The position numbers were made by a program, and so were the translations under genes. A DNA stretch of 6,481 bases from an uncultured Moraxella sp. (lineage in GTDB: Bacteria > Pseudomonadota > Gammaproteobacteria > Pseudomonadales > Moraxellaceae), in contig CALAPG010000409.1 of assembly GCA_937889485.1 (NCBI GenBank), forward strand, positions 1-6,481, read 5' to 3'. Below, piece after piece: positions 1 through 6,379 of this stretch. The first letter of the stretch is position 1; each line of letters opens with the position of its first letter. The notes below the pieces were generated by a model, which saw only the letters and a list, made by a program, of their open reading frames with translations, had not been told where the DNA came from and ran no database searches.

Positions 1-29
1 TGGAGTTCAGACGTGTGCTCTTCCGATCT
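1..29 (+). other. Illumina TruSeq adapter (sequencing artefact)
   Basis: These 29 bases match the Illumina TruSeq read-2 adapter and end in the characteristic CTCTTCCGATCT. Their reverse complement begins AGATCGGAAGAGC, the sequence trimmed from read-1 read-through. They are not genomic. The adapter supplies an in-frame GTG at 15-17, which makes the downstream reading frame look as if it has a start codon. Genomic sequence begins at base 30. The identification is from memory of the adapter sequence and is near certain, because a 29-base match cannot be chance. Confidence 0.97.
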
Positions 30-653
30 AATGCCCCATTTTGGCACACGATTGAGCCATTAATACCCAGCCAATATGCCCAGTTTTTTGCCCAAAGCCA
101 AAGCGAGCTTCACCTGTTAAGCCCCGCCCAACGTCAAGTGACTGAGCCGCTGCTGATTTTAAGCCAGTGGCTGCTACAGATCCAACAGCCGTTGCCCAGT
201 TTTGCGCCCAATCAGCTTCAGCTGACTTTTTTAATCAATATGCACACGGCTTTTGAAAAATGGGTAAGTTGTTGCATCGCGCGGCAATTTGCTACCGATT
301 TTACCGCCCTGCTGCAGCGCTCACAACCGTTGGTGTTGGCAGAAAATGGCGACACCTTGCTTCGCATCAAGCCCGATATTGTGTTAAAGCGTGGCGCTGA
401 TACCATTGTCGCTGACGTCAAATGGAAATCCATCAGTCATATCAGTGAGATTGGGCTTGCCGATATCTATCAGCTGTTGACCTATGCCAGTGAGTGCAAG
501 GCGCGTCAAGCGTGGCTGATTGTGCCAAGTTTAGGCGGTGAGCCTATGACAAAAAATTTGGCACAACCCATGAATTTTGCCCAGCCCAAAACAGCGCAGC
601 TGATGTTAGTGCCCTTTGATGTGACCCAAGCGAGACTATCACTTTGCCATTAA
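30..653 (+). CDS. mcrC: McrC-like nuclease subunit of a McrBC-type restriction system, 5'-truncated
   Basis: About 207 C-terminal residues of a McrC-family protein, the DNA-cleaving subunit that works with the McrB GTPase against DNA carrying modified cytosine. The start is missing: the only upstream start codon (GTG at 15) lies inside the adapter. A helical stretch containing FEKWV (bases about 252-266) precedes a PD-(D/E)xK core: Pro-Asp with the Asp at 375-377, then D-V-K with Asp at 414-416 and Lys at 420-422. The 13-residue spacing between the two Asp residues equals that of Asp244, Asp257 and Lys259 in E. coli McrC. A QxxxY motif follows in DIYQLLTYA (about 462-488), as in RecB-like nucleases. 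E. coli McrC has about 348 residues, so roughly 130 N-terminal residues are lost. The partner mcrB would normally lie just upstream, outside the contig. It could also belong to a relative of McrBC with a different partner. The fold assignment is firm, the system less so. Confidence 0.85.
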   Translation, partial: NAPFWHTIEPLIPSQYAQFFAQSQSELHLLSPAQRQVTEPLLILSQWLLQIQQPLPSFAPNQLQLTFLINMHTAFEKWVSCCIARQFATDFTALLQRSQPLVLAENGDTLLRIKPDIVLKRGADTIVADVKWKSISHISEIGLADIYQLLTYASECKARQAWLIVPSLGGEPMTKNLAQPMNFAQPKTAQLMLVPFDVTQARLSLCH

Positions 654-677
654 AATTATTTTATAAAAAATATAATT
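654..677 (+). other. AT-only inverted repeat after the mcrC stop
   Basis: The arms AATTAT (654-659) and ATAATT (672-677) flank a 12-base AT loop directly after the mcrC stop codon. A hairpin with no GC pairs would be weak and no clean T-run follows, so a terminator role is doubtful. It is recorded because no better mcrC terminator is visible before the gor promoter. Confidence 0.2.
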
Positions 678-684
678 GGTTTGA

Positions 685-701
685 TTTTATCAATGATAAA
701 A
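685..701. repeat. 17-bp perfect odd palindrome upstream of gor
   Basis: TTTTATCA at 685-692 and TGATAAAA at 694-701 are perfect inverted arms around one central A. The site lies about 50-66 bases upstream of the predicted gor transcription start and shares bases 699-701 with the next inverted repeat. The near-zero spacer suggests a protein-binding operator rather than an RNA hairpin. It does not match the Fur consensus. The regulator is unknown. Confidence 0.45.
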
Positions 702-719
702 GTTGGAATTAACAACTTT
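699..719. repeat. 7-bp inverted repeat at the -35 region of gor
   Basis: The arms AAAGTTG (699-705) and CAACTTT (713-719) flank a 7-base centre. The arms are separated by about 1.3 helical turns, centre to centre. The repeat covers roughly -52 to -32 of the proposed gor promoter, the place where an activator would bind if the -35 box is weak. It could alternatively form a short hairpin that helps end mcrC transcription, but only TTTC follows it. The operator reading is inference. Confidence 0.4.
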
Positions 720-735
720 CTATCGTTCAAAAACT

Positions 736-744
736 TGTTACAAT
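736..744 (+). promoter_or_regulatory. Extended -10 promoter for gor
   Basis: TGTTACAAT reads as TGn followed by TACAAT, which matches five of six bases of the sigma-70 -10 consensus plus the extended -10 dinucleotide. No good -35 hexamer lies 16-18 bases upstream, which is typical of extended -10 promoters or activator-dependent ones. Transcription would start near 751 and give a leader of about 38 bases. A ribosome-binding AGGA at 778-781 lies 7 bases before the gor ATG. Confidence 0.5.
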
Positions 745-788
745 AAACTTATCCATACCAAAAATTATCAAATACCTAGGAAAAAATT

Positions 789-2159
789 ATGAGCAAACAT
801 TATGACTATATCGCCATTGGTGGCGGCTCAGGCGGTATTGCATCTATCAACCGCGCCGCATCGTATGGCAAAAAATGCGCGGTGATTGAAGCCAAAGCGC
901 TGGGCGGCACTTGCGTGAATGTGGGCTGTGTGCCCAAAAAGGTCATGTGGTATGGTGCCAACATGGCAGCTGCCATCAACCATTATGCCCCCGATTATGG
1001 GTTTGATGTGCAGGTCAACCAGTTTGACTTTGCCAAGCTAATCGAAAATCGTCAAGCCTATATCAGCCGTATTCACCGCTCTTACACCAATGGACTTGCT
1101 AACAATCAAGTGGATGTACTGCACGGCTTTGCCAAATTTGTCGATAAAAACACGGTTGAGATTACCAAAGACGATGGCACAACCGACACCATCACCGCCG
1201 ACCATATTGTGATTGCCACAGGCGGTCGCCCTGTCCGTCCTGATATAAAAGGGGCAGAATATGGCATTGACTCTGATGGCTTTTTTGAATTAACCGCATT
1301 GCCCAATCGCGTGGCGATTGTGGGCTCGGGGTATATTGGGGTGGAGCTTGCGGGCGTGATGAACGCGCTGGGGGCTAAAACCCACTTAATCGCGCGCGGA
1401 AAAACCGTGCTTAAAAATTTTGATAACGAAATTGTGGCAACGCTGAGCGACATTATGCACAACGATGGTATTGTATTTCACTACGAAACCTTGCCACAGA
1501 CAGTGCATAAAAATAACGATGGTTCATTGACCATTGACTTAACCAATGATGAGCAGCTTACGGTGGATTGTTTGATTTGGGCGACAGGGCGCGTGCCAAG
1601 CACCGATAACCTAAACCTTGCAGCGGCAGGCGTGGCGGTCAATAGTGCAGGCTTTATTGGCGTAGATAAGTACCAAAATACCAATGTTGATGGCATCTAT
1701 GCGGTGGGTGATATCATTGAAAACGGCATTCAGCTCACCCCTGTGGCAGTGGCGGCAGGTCGTCGGTTGTCTGAGCGGTTATTTAACAACAAGCCTGATG
1801 AACATTTGGATTATCACTTAGTGCCCAGCGTGATTTTTAGCCACCCCCCGATTGGGACGGTTGGGCTGAGTGAAGAAGACGCAGTCAAAGCCTACGGCAT
1901 TAACTGTGTGAAAGTGTATCAATCCAATTTTACCCCTATGTACAGCGCGATAACCGCGCACCGTGAGCCTTGCAAAATGAAGCTCATCTGCGTGGGCGAG
2001 GATGAAAAAATCGTGGGACTGCATGGCGTGGGCTTTGGCGTGGATGAGATGATTCAAGGCTTTGCCGTGGCAATCAAGATGGGCGCGACCAAACGTGACT
2101 TTGATGATACGGTGGCGATTCATCCCACAGGCTCAGAAGAGTTTGTGACCATGCGATGA
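789..2159 (+). CDS. gor: Glutathione-disulfide reductase
   Basis: A cytosolic, homodimeric FAD flavoenzyme that reduces oxidised glutathione with NADPH. The 456 residues align end to end with E. coli Gor (450 residues); the extra length is mainly a small insertion near residues 125-135. Visible motifs: the FAD dinucleotide fold with GGGSGG at 11-16; the redox disulfide C42-V-N-V-G-C47; the ATGGRP segment at 143-148; the pyridine-nucleotide fold with GSGYIG at 179-184; the second FAD motif ending AVGD at 305-308; and the C-terminal catalytic H445-P with E450, equivalent to E. coli His439 and Glu444. Arg203 corresponds to the NADPH-binding Arg198 of E. coli and Lys209 to Arg204. The ATG at 789 is supported by AGGA at 778-781 and by alignment of the N-terminus. 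The gene appears monocistronic, with its own promoter and a terminator at 2178-2204. Position 184 is Gly where E. coli has Ala179. Confidence 0.97.
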   Translation: MSKHYDYIAIGGGSGGIASINRAASYGKKCAVIEAKALGGTCVNVGCVPKKVMWYGANMAAAINHYAPDYGFDVQVNQFDFAKLIENRQAYISRIHRSYTNGLANNQVDVLHGFAKFVDKNTVEITKDDGTTDTITADHIVIATGGRPVRPDIKGAEYGIDSDGFFELTALPNRVAIVGSGYIGVELAGVMNALGAKTHLIARGKTVLKNFDNEIVATLSDIMHNDGIVFHYETLPQTVHKNNDGSLTIDLTNDEQLTVDCLIWATGRVPSTDNLNLAAAGVAVNSAGFIGVDKYQNTNVDGIYAVGDIIENGIQLTPVAVAAGRRLSERLFNNKPDEHLDYHLVPSVIFSHPPIGTVGLSEEDAVKAYGINCVKVYQSNFTPMYSAITAHREPCKMKLICVGEDEKIVGLHGVGFGVDEMIQGFAVAIKMGATKRDFDDTVAIHPTGSEEFVTMR

Positions 2160-2177
2160 TTTGCTAGTGACTTAAAC

Positions 2178-2204
2178 AAACCCTAAACTATTAGGGTTTT
2201 TTTT
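2178..2204. terminator. Bidirectional rho-independent terminator between gor and potD
   Basis: The perfect 9-bp stem AAACCCTAA (2178-2186) and TTAGGGTTT (2191-2199) has an ACTA loop. An unbroken run of eight T follows on the plus strand (2197-2204). On the minus strand the stem is followed by TTTGTTTAAG, a usable though interrupted U-tract, so it can also stop transcripts of the pot operon. It begins 19 bases after the gor stop and lies 10 bases beyond the potD stop, as expected between convergent genes. Confidence 0.88.
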
Positions 2205-2208
2205 AAAA

Positions 2209-3348
2209 TTACATATCCACTTTGAGCCTATCCCAATACTGCTGATACAGTGCCATGATATCATCGCCGACATCCTCGCGAAATCTTGCATGTTTGAGCA
2301 GCGCTTTGGGCGGATAGATAATCGGGTTATTGGCTTTTTCGGGGGGCATTTCGCTGCGGGCTTTGGCATTGGGTGAGCCGTAACCGATTTCATCACTAAT
2401 CATTGCAGCATATTTGGGACGCAAGATAAAATCAATAAACTGGTGGGCATTGTCATTGTTTTTGGCATTTTTGGGGATGACCATATTATCCATCCACATA
2501 ATCGCCCCCTCGCTTGGATAGACAAAATCAAGCTCAGGCATCCCTTGGTCTTGTGCCATAATCACCTCGCCATTCCACGCCAAGCCCAGATACGTTTCAC
2601 CTTCCATAAACGGCATTCTCGGTGCGTCTGAATTAAAGGTACGCACGTTTGGCATGAGTTGGGTGAGTTTTTCATACGCTTGTTTGATGTGATGGGGGTC
2701 GCGGGTACTGCCATTGTAGCCAAGCGTCAGCAAACTCATGGTGAACACATCACGGATATCATTCATCAGCATGACTCGACCTTCATAGTCAGGCTTCCAC
2801 AAGTCATTCCACGATGTCAGACGGGTTTTGTCAATGCGCTTGGTATTGACCGCAATGCCCGATGAGCCCCACAGATAGGGAATACTGTATTGGTTATTGG
2901 GGTCAACAGGGGTATTTAAAAACGTGGCATCAAGGTTGCCAAATCCTGTCAGCTTGGCATGGTCAATGGGCTCAAGCATCCCTTCTTGACGCATCTTATC
3001 GACAAAATCAGTCCCAGGGAACGCCACATCATAGTCACCACTACCATTCATGAGTTTTAGCTTGGCATACATGGCTTCATTGGAGTCAAAGGTGCTATAA
3101 ACCACTTCAATGCCGGTCTCTTTGGTAAAGTCCTTGAGCACTTGCTCAGCGATATACTCTGTCCAGTTATAGACATTGACTACCTTGCCGCCTTTGGTGG
3201 CTGGGGCAGATGCAGGGGCGTTACTTGCGGTTTCACTTGCCTGTTGACAGCCCATTAGACTGCTGCCCAGTCCGCCTGTCAACATGACACCACCAGCGCC
3301 CAAGCCATAACCCAAAAAACGTCTTCTATTCATCATCCGAGTCATCAT
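2209..3348 (-). CDS. potD: Spermidine/putrescine ABC transporter substrate-binding lipoprotein, PotD-like
   Basis: A binding protein that captures polyamine outside the inner membrane and delivers it to PotBC. Its 379 residues match E. coli PotD throughout, including YNWTEY (60-65), MYAKLK (93-98), SIPYLWG (155-161), WMD (285-287) and IGY (321-323). The N-terminus differs: a twin-arginine-type motif NRRRFLG (7-13), a short hydrophobic stretch, then a lipobox L-M-G-C with Cys34. The protein is therefore probably Tat-exported and lipid-anchored, and the Ser/Ala-rich linker (about 37-50) would serve as tether. Polyamine-contact positions known from E. coli PotD are retained at W62, Y65, D197, W258, W285, D287 and Y323, but changed at G112 (Ser83), D114 (Tyr85), D200 (Glu171) and R357 (Gln327). 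Last gene of potABCD. The first ATG has AGGAG 7 bases upstream; Met2, Met5 and Met6 are possible alternative starts. Confidence 0.92.
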   Translation of the reverse strand: MMTRMMNRRRFLGYGLGAGGVMLTGGLGSSLMGCQQASETASNAPASAPATKGGKVVNVYNWTEYIAEQVLKDFTKETGIEVVYSTFDSNEAMYAKLKLMNGSGDYDVAFPGTDFVDKMRQEGMLEPIDHAKLTGFGNLDATFLNTPVDPNNQYSIPYLWGSSGIAVNTKRIDKTRLTSWNDLWKPDYEGRVMLMNDIRDVFTMSLLTLGYNGSTRDPHHIKQAYEKLTQLMPNVRTFNSDAPRMPFMEGETYLGLAWNGEVIMAQDQGMPELDFVYPSEGAIMWMDNMVIPKNAKNNDNAHQFIDFILRPKYAAMISDEIGYGSPNAKARSEMPPEKANNPIIYPPKALLKHARFREDVGDDIMALYQQYWDRLKVDM

Positions 3349-3355
3349 GTCAGGT

Positions 3356-3361
3356 CTCCTT
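3356..3361 (-). promoter_or_regulatory. potD ribosome-binding site overlapping the potC stop
   Basis: On the minus strand AAGGAG lies 7 bases before the potD ATG at 3348, and its first bases are shared with the TAA stop of potC (3362-3360). This is the strongest Shine-Dalgarno in the operon. It fixes the potD start and suggests translational coupling, consistent with a need for more binding protein than permease. Confidence 0.75.
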
Positions 3362-4163
3362 AACGCGTTTTAGCCGATGGCAGGCGCATTGATTTTTTGG
3401 CAAGTAATAGCTGCGACACCACCAGACCAAGCAGTGAAATGGCAAGTAAAATCGTCCCCACCGCATTAACTTCAGGCTTCACCCCAACCCGTACCATCGA
3501 ATAGATTTGTAACGGTAAAATCTCAAAGTCAGGCCCTGTATTAAAGGTGGATACCACCACATCATCGAGCGATAGGGTAAAGGCAAGCACCCAGCCCGCC
3601 AAAATTGCAGGCAAGATGATGGGCACCAGCACGGTGCGAATCATGGTAAACTCATTAGCGCCCAAATCACGCGCGGCTTCTAGTACCCGTGTATCAAGGC
3701 TAGATAAACGCGCCGACACCGTAATCACCACAAACGGCAGACAAAACGTGATATGGGCAATCAGCAAAGTCACAAAACCCAGTTGTATCCCAATCATCAA
3801 AAATAACGCCAACAGCGAAATTGCCAATACAATCTCAGGCGACATCATCAGCACAAATAGCAGGCTTTGTAGCACCGATTTGCCCTTAAAATCATACCGC
3901 TGAAACGCCAACGCGGTTAAACCACCAATCACCGTGGTAATGGTCGCCGCCACTACCGCCAAAATCACCGAATTGATTGCCGCTTGCACCATCGCCGCGT
4001 TATCAAACAGCTCTTTGTACCAATGGGTACTAAAGCCGCCCCACTGATAGCCGACCTTTGATGCATTAAATGAAAATATCACCATCACCGCGATAGGCGC
4101 AAACATGATGAGATACATCACGGTCAAATACAGGCGAGAGAGCCATTTTACGGTTATACTCAT
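3360..4163 (-). CDS. potC: Spermidine/putrescine ABC transporter permease, PotC-like
   Basis: One of the two inner-membrane permease subunits of the polyamine importer. The 267 residues compare with about 264 in E. coli PotC. Six hydrophobic segments are visible, at roughly 12-31, 64-87, 100-124, 130-150, 184-205 and 236-255. The cytoplasmic EAA loop that docks on the ATPase reads EAARDLGA at 162-169, followed by IILP at 182-185, and is fully canonical. SFNASK (31-36) after the first segment is typical of PotC. The gene sits between potB, 9 bases upstream, and potD, 11 bases downstream. The ATG at 4163 is supported by AGGGGGA at 4174-4168, which overlaps the potB stop. PotC of this family belongs with PotD-type rather than iron-type transporters because of its near-colinear match and the flanking genes. 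Confidence 0.95.
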   Translation of the reverse strand: MSITVKWLSRLYLTVMYLIMFAPIAVMVIFSFNASKVGYQWGGFSTHWYKELFDNAAMVQAAINSVILAVVAATITTVIGGLTALAFQRYDFKGKSVLQSLLFVLMMSPEIVLAISLLALFLMIGIQLGFVTLLIAHITFCLPFVVITVSARLSSLDTRVLEAARDLGANEFTMIRTVLVPIILPAILAGWVLAFTLSLDDVVVSTFNTGPDFEILPLQIYSMVRVGVKPEVNAVGTILLAISLLGLVVSQLLLAKKSMRLPSAKTR

Positions 4164-4167
4164 GTCA

Positions 4168-4174
4168 TCCCCCT
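4168..4174 (-). promoter_or_regulatory. potC ribosome-binding site overlapping the potB stop
   Basis: On the minus strand the potB stop TAG runs directly into AGGGGGA, 4 bases before the potC ATG at 4163. Purine-rich and close to the start, it supports this ATG and coupled translation of the two permease subunits. Confidence 0.6.
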
Positions 4175-5075
4175 ATGCCACTTCGTTGTAGTCAGTTTTG
4201 CCAATGCGTTTGCTGCTAGCGCGATAGGCGATGATAAGCACCGCCATCGCTACCGTCAAAAGCACACTGGCAGCTGCGCCAAACGGCCAGTCACGCGCAT
4301 CCAAAAACTGTGACTTGATGATATTACCAACCAATAAGTTACGAGAACCGCCCAAGATATCGGCAACATAAAACATCCCCATCGCAGGCAGTAGCACCAG
4401 CAGCACCCCTGAGATAATACCCGGCGTGGTTAGCGGCAAAATCACATGCCAAAAGGTCTGGTATTTATTGGCGCCCAAATCTTTACTGGCAAGCACATAA
4501 TCTTCTCTTAAGTCCACAAACACCGCATACAAGGGCAATACCATAAACGGAAACAGCAAATACACCAAGCCGCCAATCACCGCCTTTTGGGTATATAAAA
4601 TCTGCAAGGGCTCATCAATTAGCCCTATACCTATCAAAGCCGAGCTTAACAAGCCGTTGGCAGCCATAATGAGTTTGACCGCATACAGCCTTACCAAAGA
4701 ATTGGTCCAAAACGGAATCACCAATAATAGCATGAGTAGTGACTGCCATTTTTTGTCCGCTTTACTCACCAAATAGGCAAACGGGTAGCCCAGCAGTAAG
4801 CAAATAATGGTGGTTATCCCTGCCATACTCAAAGAATGCAAAAACACCTTGAGATACAGCGGGTCAATCAGACGAAGATAATTCTCAAACGTGATAGGCA
4901 ATCTTAAAAACTTGTCTTCATCACGGGTCAAAAAACTGGCAGCAATCACCAGTATATTGGGAATTAACGCAAAAATAATCAGCCACGCCCAAATTATCAG
5001 CAACGTGGCGCGCTGAAAGCCACGCCCGCCTTGTTGAGTTGGCATCGCATTTGAAGTGGGGGAAATATTATTCAT
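4173..5075 (-). CDS. potB: Spermidine/putrescine ABC transporter permease, PotB-like
   Basis: The second inner-membrane permease of the importer, closely matching E. coli PotB (275 residues). From the ATG at 5075 it has 300 residues: a polar cytoplasmic tail (1-22), a first membrane segment (about 24-46), then [25 protein letters not shown] (120-134), [12 protein letters not shown] (212-223) and RDWPFGAA (261-268), all PotB hallmarks. The EAA loop reads LASKDLGA (195-202), so the usual leading Glu is Leu and the third Ala is Ser, while the invariant Gly201 is kept. I chose the ATG at 5075, which overlaps the potA stop by 8 bases (ATGAATAA) in a coupling arrangement. A longer frame begins with ATG at 5099 (308 residues) but has only a poor ribosome-binding site. 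A shorter start at 5045 has none. Most of the tail is therefore uncertain. Confidence 0.93.
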   Translation of the reverse strand: MNNISPTSNAMPTQQGGRGFQRATLLIIWAWLIIFALIPNILVIAASFLTRDEDKFLRLPITFENYLRLIDPLYLKVFLHSLSMAGITTIICLLLGYPFAYLVSKADKKWQSLLMLLLVIPFWTNSLVRLYAVKLIMAANGLLSSALIGIGLIDEPLQILYTQKAVIGGLVYLLFPFMVLPLYAVFVDLREDYVLASKDLGANKYQTFWHVILPLTTPGIISGVLLVLLPAMGMFYVADILGGSRNLLVGNIIKSQFLDARDWPFGAAASVLLTVAMAVLIIAYRASSKRIGKTDYNEVA

Positions 5076-6240
5076 CGGGCAAAATCCACTCCCAACCATC
5101 TACCCAGTCGACACGCACTTCTTGACCAAGTTTGTAGTTAAAATTTGGGTCATCTTCATTGAAGTATTCTGAGGTTTTGACCATGTTGCCATTTTTTAAT
5201 TTTATCACCGAATCAAGGGTACTGCCTTTATAGCTACTATCGACCACATTACCAATCAAGCCTTCATGCCCTTCATGGGTATAATAAACACGGATATCTT
5301 CGGGGCGCAGTAGCAAATTGACGTTTTGGGCAACTTTGACATCAAAATTTGGACGCGGCAATTCACGAATGGGGTGAAAACCTTCGTTTTGTTCAACCAC
5401 TTCAACCCTGATGGTAGTGGGATTGACTGCTAGCACTTTGGCTTTAAACAAATTGGTTTCGCCAATAAAACTTGCGGTAAATAAGTTGGCAGGCGATTCA
5501 TAAATACCAATCGGTGTATCAATCTGCTGGAACACGCCGCCTTTCATCACCGCAATCCTATCAGACATCGACAAGGCTTCTTCTTGGTCATGGGTGACAA
5601 ACACAAAGGTAATACCCAATTCACGCTGCAAGCGTTTGAGCTCTGACTGCATTTGCACGCGTAGCTTGGCATCAAGTGCCGATAGCGGCTCATCTAGTAG
5701 CAGCATTTTGGGACGATTGACCACCGCACGGGCAATGGCGATACGCTGCTGCTGACCGCCTGATAAGTCTTGTGGGCGGCGGTTGATGGTATGCTCTAGC
5801 TGCACCATTGCCAAGGCGTCACGCACGCGGGTGTCAATGTCTGCTTTGCGCACGCCTTTGAGTTTTAGTCCATAGGCGATATTGTCATACACGTTCATGT
5901 GCGGAAACAGCGCATATTGCTGAAACACGGTGTTAATCGGGCGTTTTTCGGCAGGTAGCCCTGCAATATCCACCCCTTCAAGGTGCATGCTACCTGCATT
6001 GGGTAGCTCAAAACCGCCAATCAGACGCAGCAGGGTGGTTTTGCCACAGCCAGAAGGCCCTAGTAGCGTCAAAAATTCGCCATCATAAATATCAAGGTTG
6101 ATATCATGCAAAATATGGGTATCGCCATAGGATTTGGATAAATTACGAATTTCTAACAGGGGGTTTTTATGGGTGGGCTTGGCAGATAGCACATTATCTG
6201 ACTGGGGGGTAAGGGTGGTTTGTGGCGCTGAGGCAGACAT
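5068..6240 (-). CDS. potA: Spermidine/putrescine ABC transporter ATP-binding protein, PotA-like
   Basis: The ATPase that powers polyamine import through PotBC; peripheral on the cytoplasmic face of the inner membrane. From the ATG at 6240 it has 390 residues (E. coli PotA 378), with a Ser/Thr/Pro-rich leader of about 26 residues. ABC motifs in order: Walker [10 protein letters not shown] (61-69), Q-loop Gln in [10 protein letters not shown] (about 105-114), signature LSGGQQQR (159-166), Walker B LLLDEP (180-185), D-loop SALD (187-190), and the H-loop His217 in VTHD. The C-terminal part, with LLRPEDIRV (309-317), is the TOBE regulatory domain typical of PotA and MalK-type importers. First gene of potABCD; its stop overlaps the potB start. 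A GTG at 6246 would add two residues. I prefer the ATG because GTGAG lies 9 bases upstream, against 4 for the GTG. All catalytic residues are intact. Confidence 0.95.
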   Translation of the reverse strand: MSASAPQTTLTPQSDNVLSAKPTHKNPLLEIRNLSKSYGDTHILHDINLDIYDGEFLTLLGPSGCGKTTLLRLIGGFELPNAGSMHLEGVDIAGLPAEKRPINTVFQQYALFPHMNVYDNIAYGLKLKGVRKADIDTRVRDALAMVQLEHTINRRPQDLSGGQQQRIAIARAVVNRPKMLLLDEPLSALDAKLRVQMQSELKRLQRELGITFVFVTHDQEEALSMSDRIAVMKGGVFQQIDTPIGIYESPANLFTASFIGETNLFKAKVLAVNPTTIRVEVVEQNEGFHPIRELPRPNFDVKVAQNVNLLLRPEDIRVYYTHEGHEGLIGNVVDSSYKGSTLDSVIKLKNGNMVKTSEYFNEDDPNFNYKLGQEVRVDWVDGWEWILPDE

Positions 6241-6324
6241 AGGCACAATCTCACGGCTAGAGCTAAGTAATAGCGGGCTAAAATGGCACAGTTACGTTAG
6301 GGTTGGTACTGGGATGCTGGTTAT

Positions 6325-6350
6325 GTAAATACAAGTCACGTAAATACAAG
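6325..6350. repeat. Two 11-bp direct repeats in the potA leader
   Basis: GTAAATACAAG occurs exactly at 6325-6335 and 6340-6350, separated by TCAC (15-base period). On the potA sense strand it reads CTTGTATTTAC twice. It lies about 85-110 bases upstream of the potA start, downstream of the proposed promoter. Exact 11-mers this close are unlikely by chance in 230 bases. The period of 15 bases is not an integral number of helix turns, so binding by a simple same-face dimer is less likely. Function unknown. Confidence 0.55.
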
Positions 6351-6363
6351 ATTTTTTTGATAG

Positions 6364-6377
6364 TTTCACCTGTGAAA
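6364..6377. repeat. 14-bp perfect palindrome in the potA leader
   Basis: TTTCAC (6364-6369) and GTGAAA (6372-6377) flank a CT centre. The form and size suit a dimeric repressor operator just downstream of the predicted potA transcription start near 6392. It does not resemble a terminator for potA, since the bases after it on the minus strand are CTATCAAAAAAA, an A-run. No regulator can be named from the sequence. Confidence 0.45.
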
Positions 6378-6379
6378 AT

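Noticed and set aside
15..29. GTG start codon for the first reading frame
   Set aside because: It lies inside the sequencing adapter; the codons at 15-29 are not genomic.
685..701. Fur box upstream of gor
   Set aside because: The palindrome has the half-sites in the opposite order (TTATCA-TGATAA) from the Fur 7-1-7 consensus (TGATAAT-ATTATCA).
1106..1462. 118-residue minus-strand open frame within gor
   Set aside because: It is antisense to the conserved gor frame and is a codon-shadow frame with no family resemblance.
3547..3903. 118-residue plus-strand open frame
   Set aside because: It lies entirely antisense to potC, has low-complexity Ser/Thr-rich composition from codon shadowing, and has no recognisable domain.
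5112..5120. Pasteurellaceae DNA uptake sequence
   Set aside because: The minus strand reads AAGTGCGTG, only seven of nine bases of AAGTGCGGT, inside coding sequence and in a single copy.
6134..6328. 64-residue plus-strand frame at the right end
   Set aside because: It mostly overlaps the conserved potA start antisense, with no ribosome-binding site and no similarity I recognise.
6325..6350. HutC-type operator
   Set aside because: The half CTTGTAT resembles the published Pseudomonas hut site, but here it is a direct repeat, not the inverted CTTGTATGTACAAG form.
6325..6350. Start of a CRISPR array
   Set aside because: Two 11-base repeats with a 4-base gap are far too short, and no third copy or cas gene is present.
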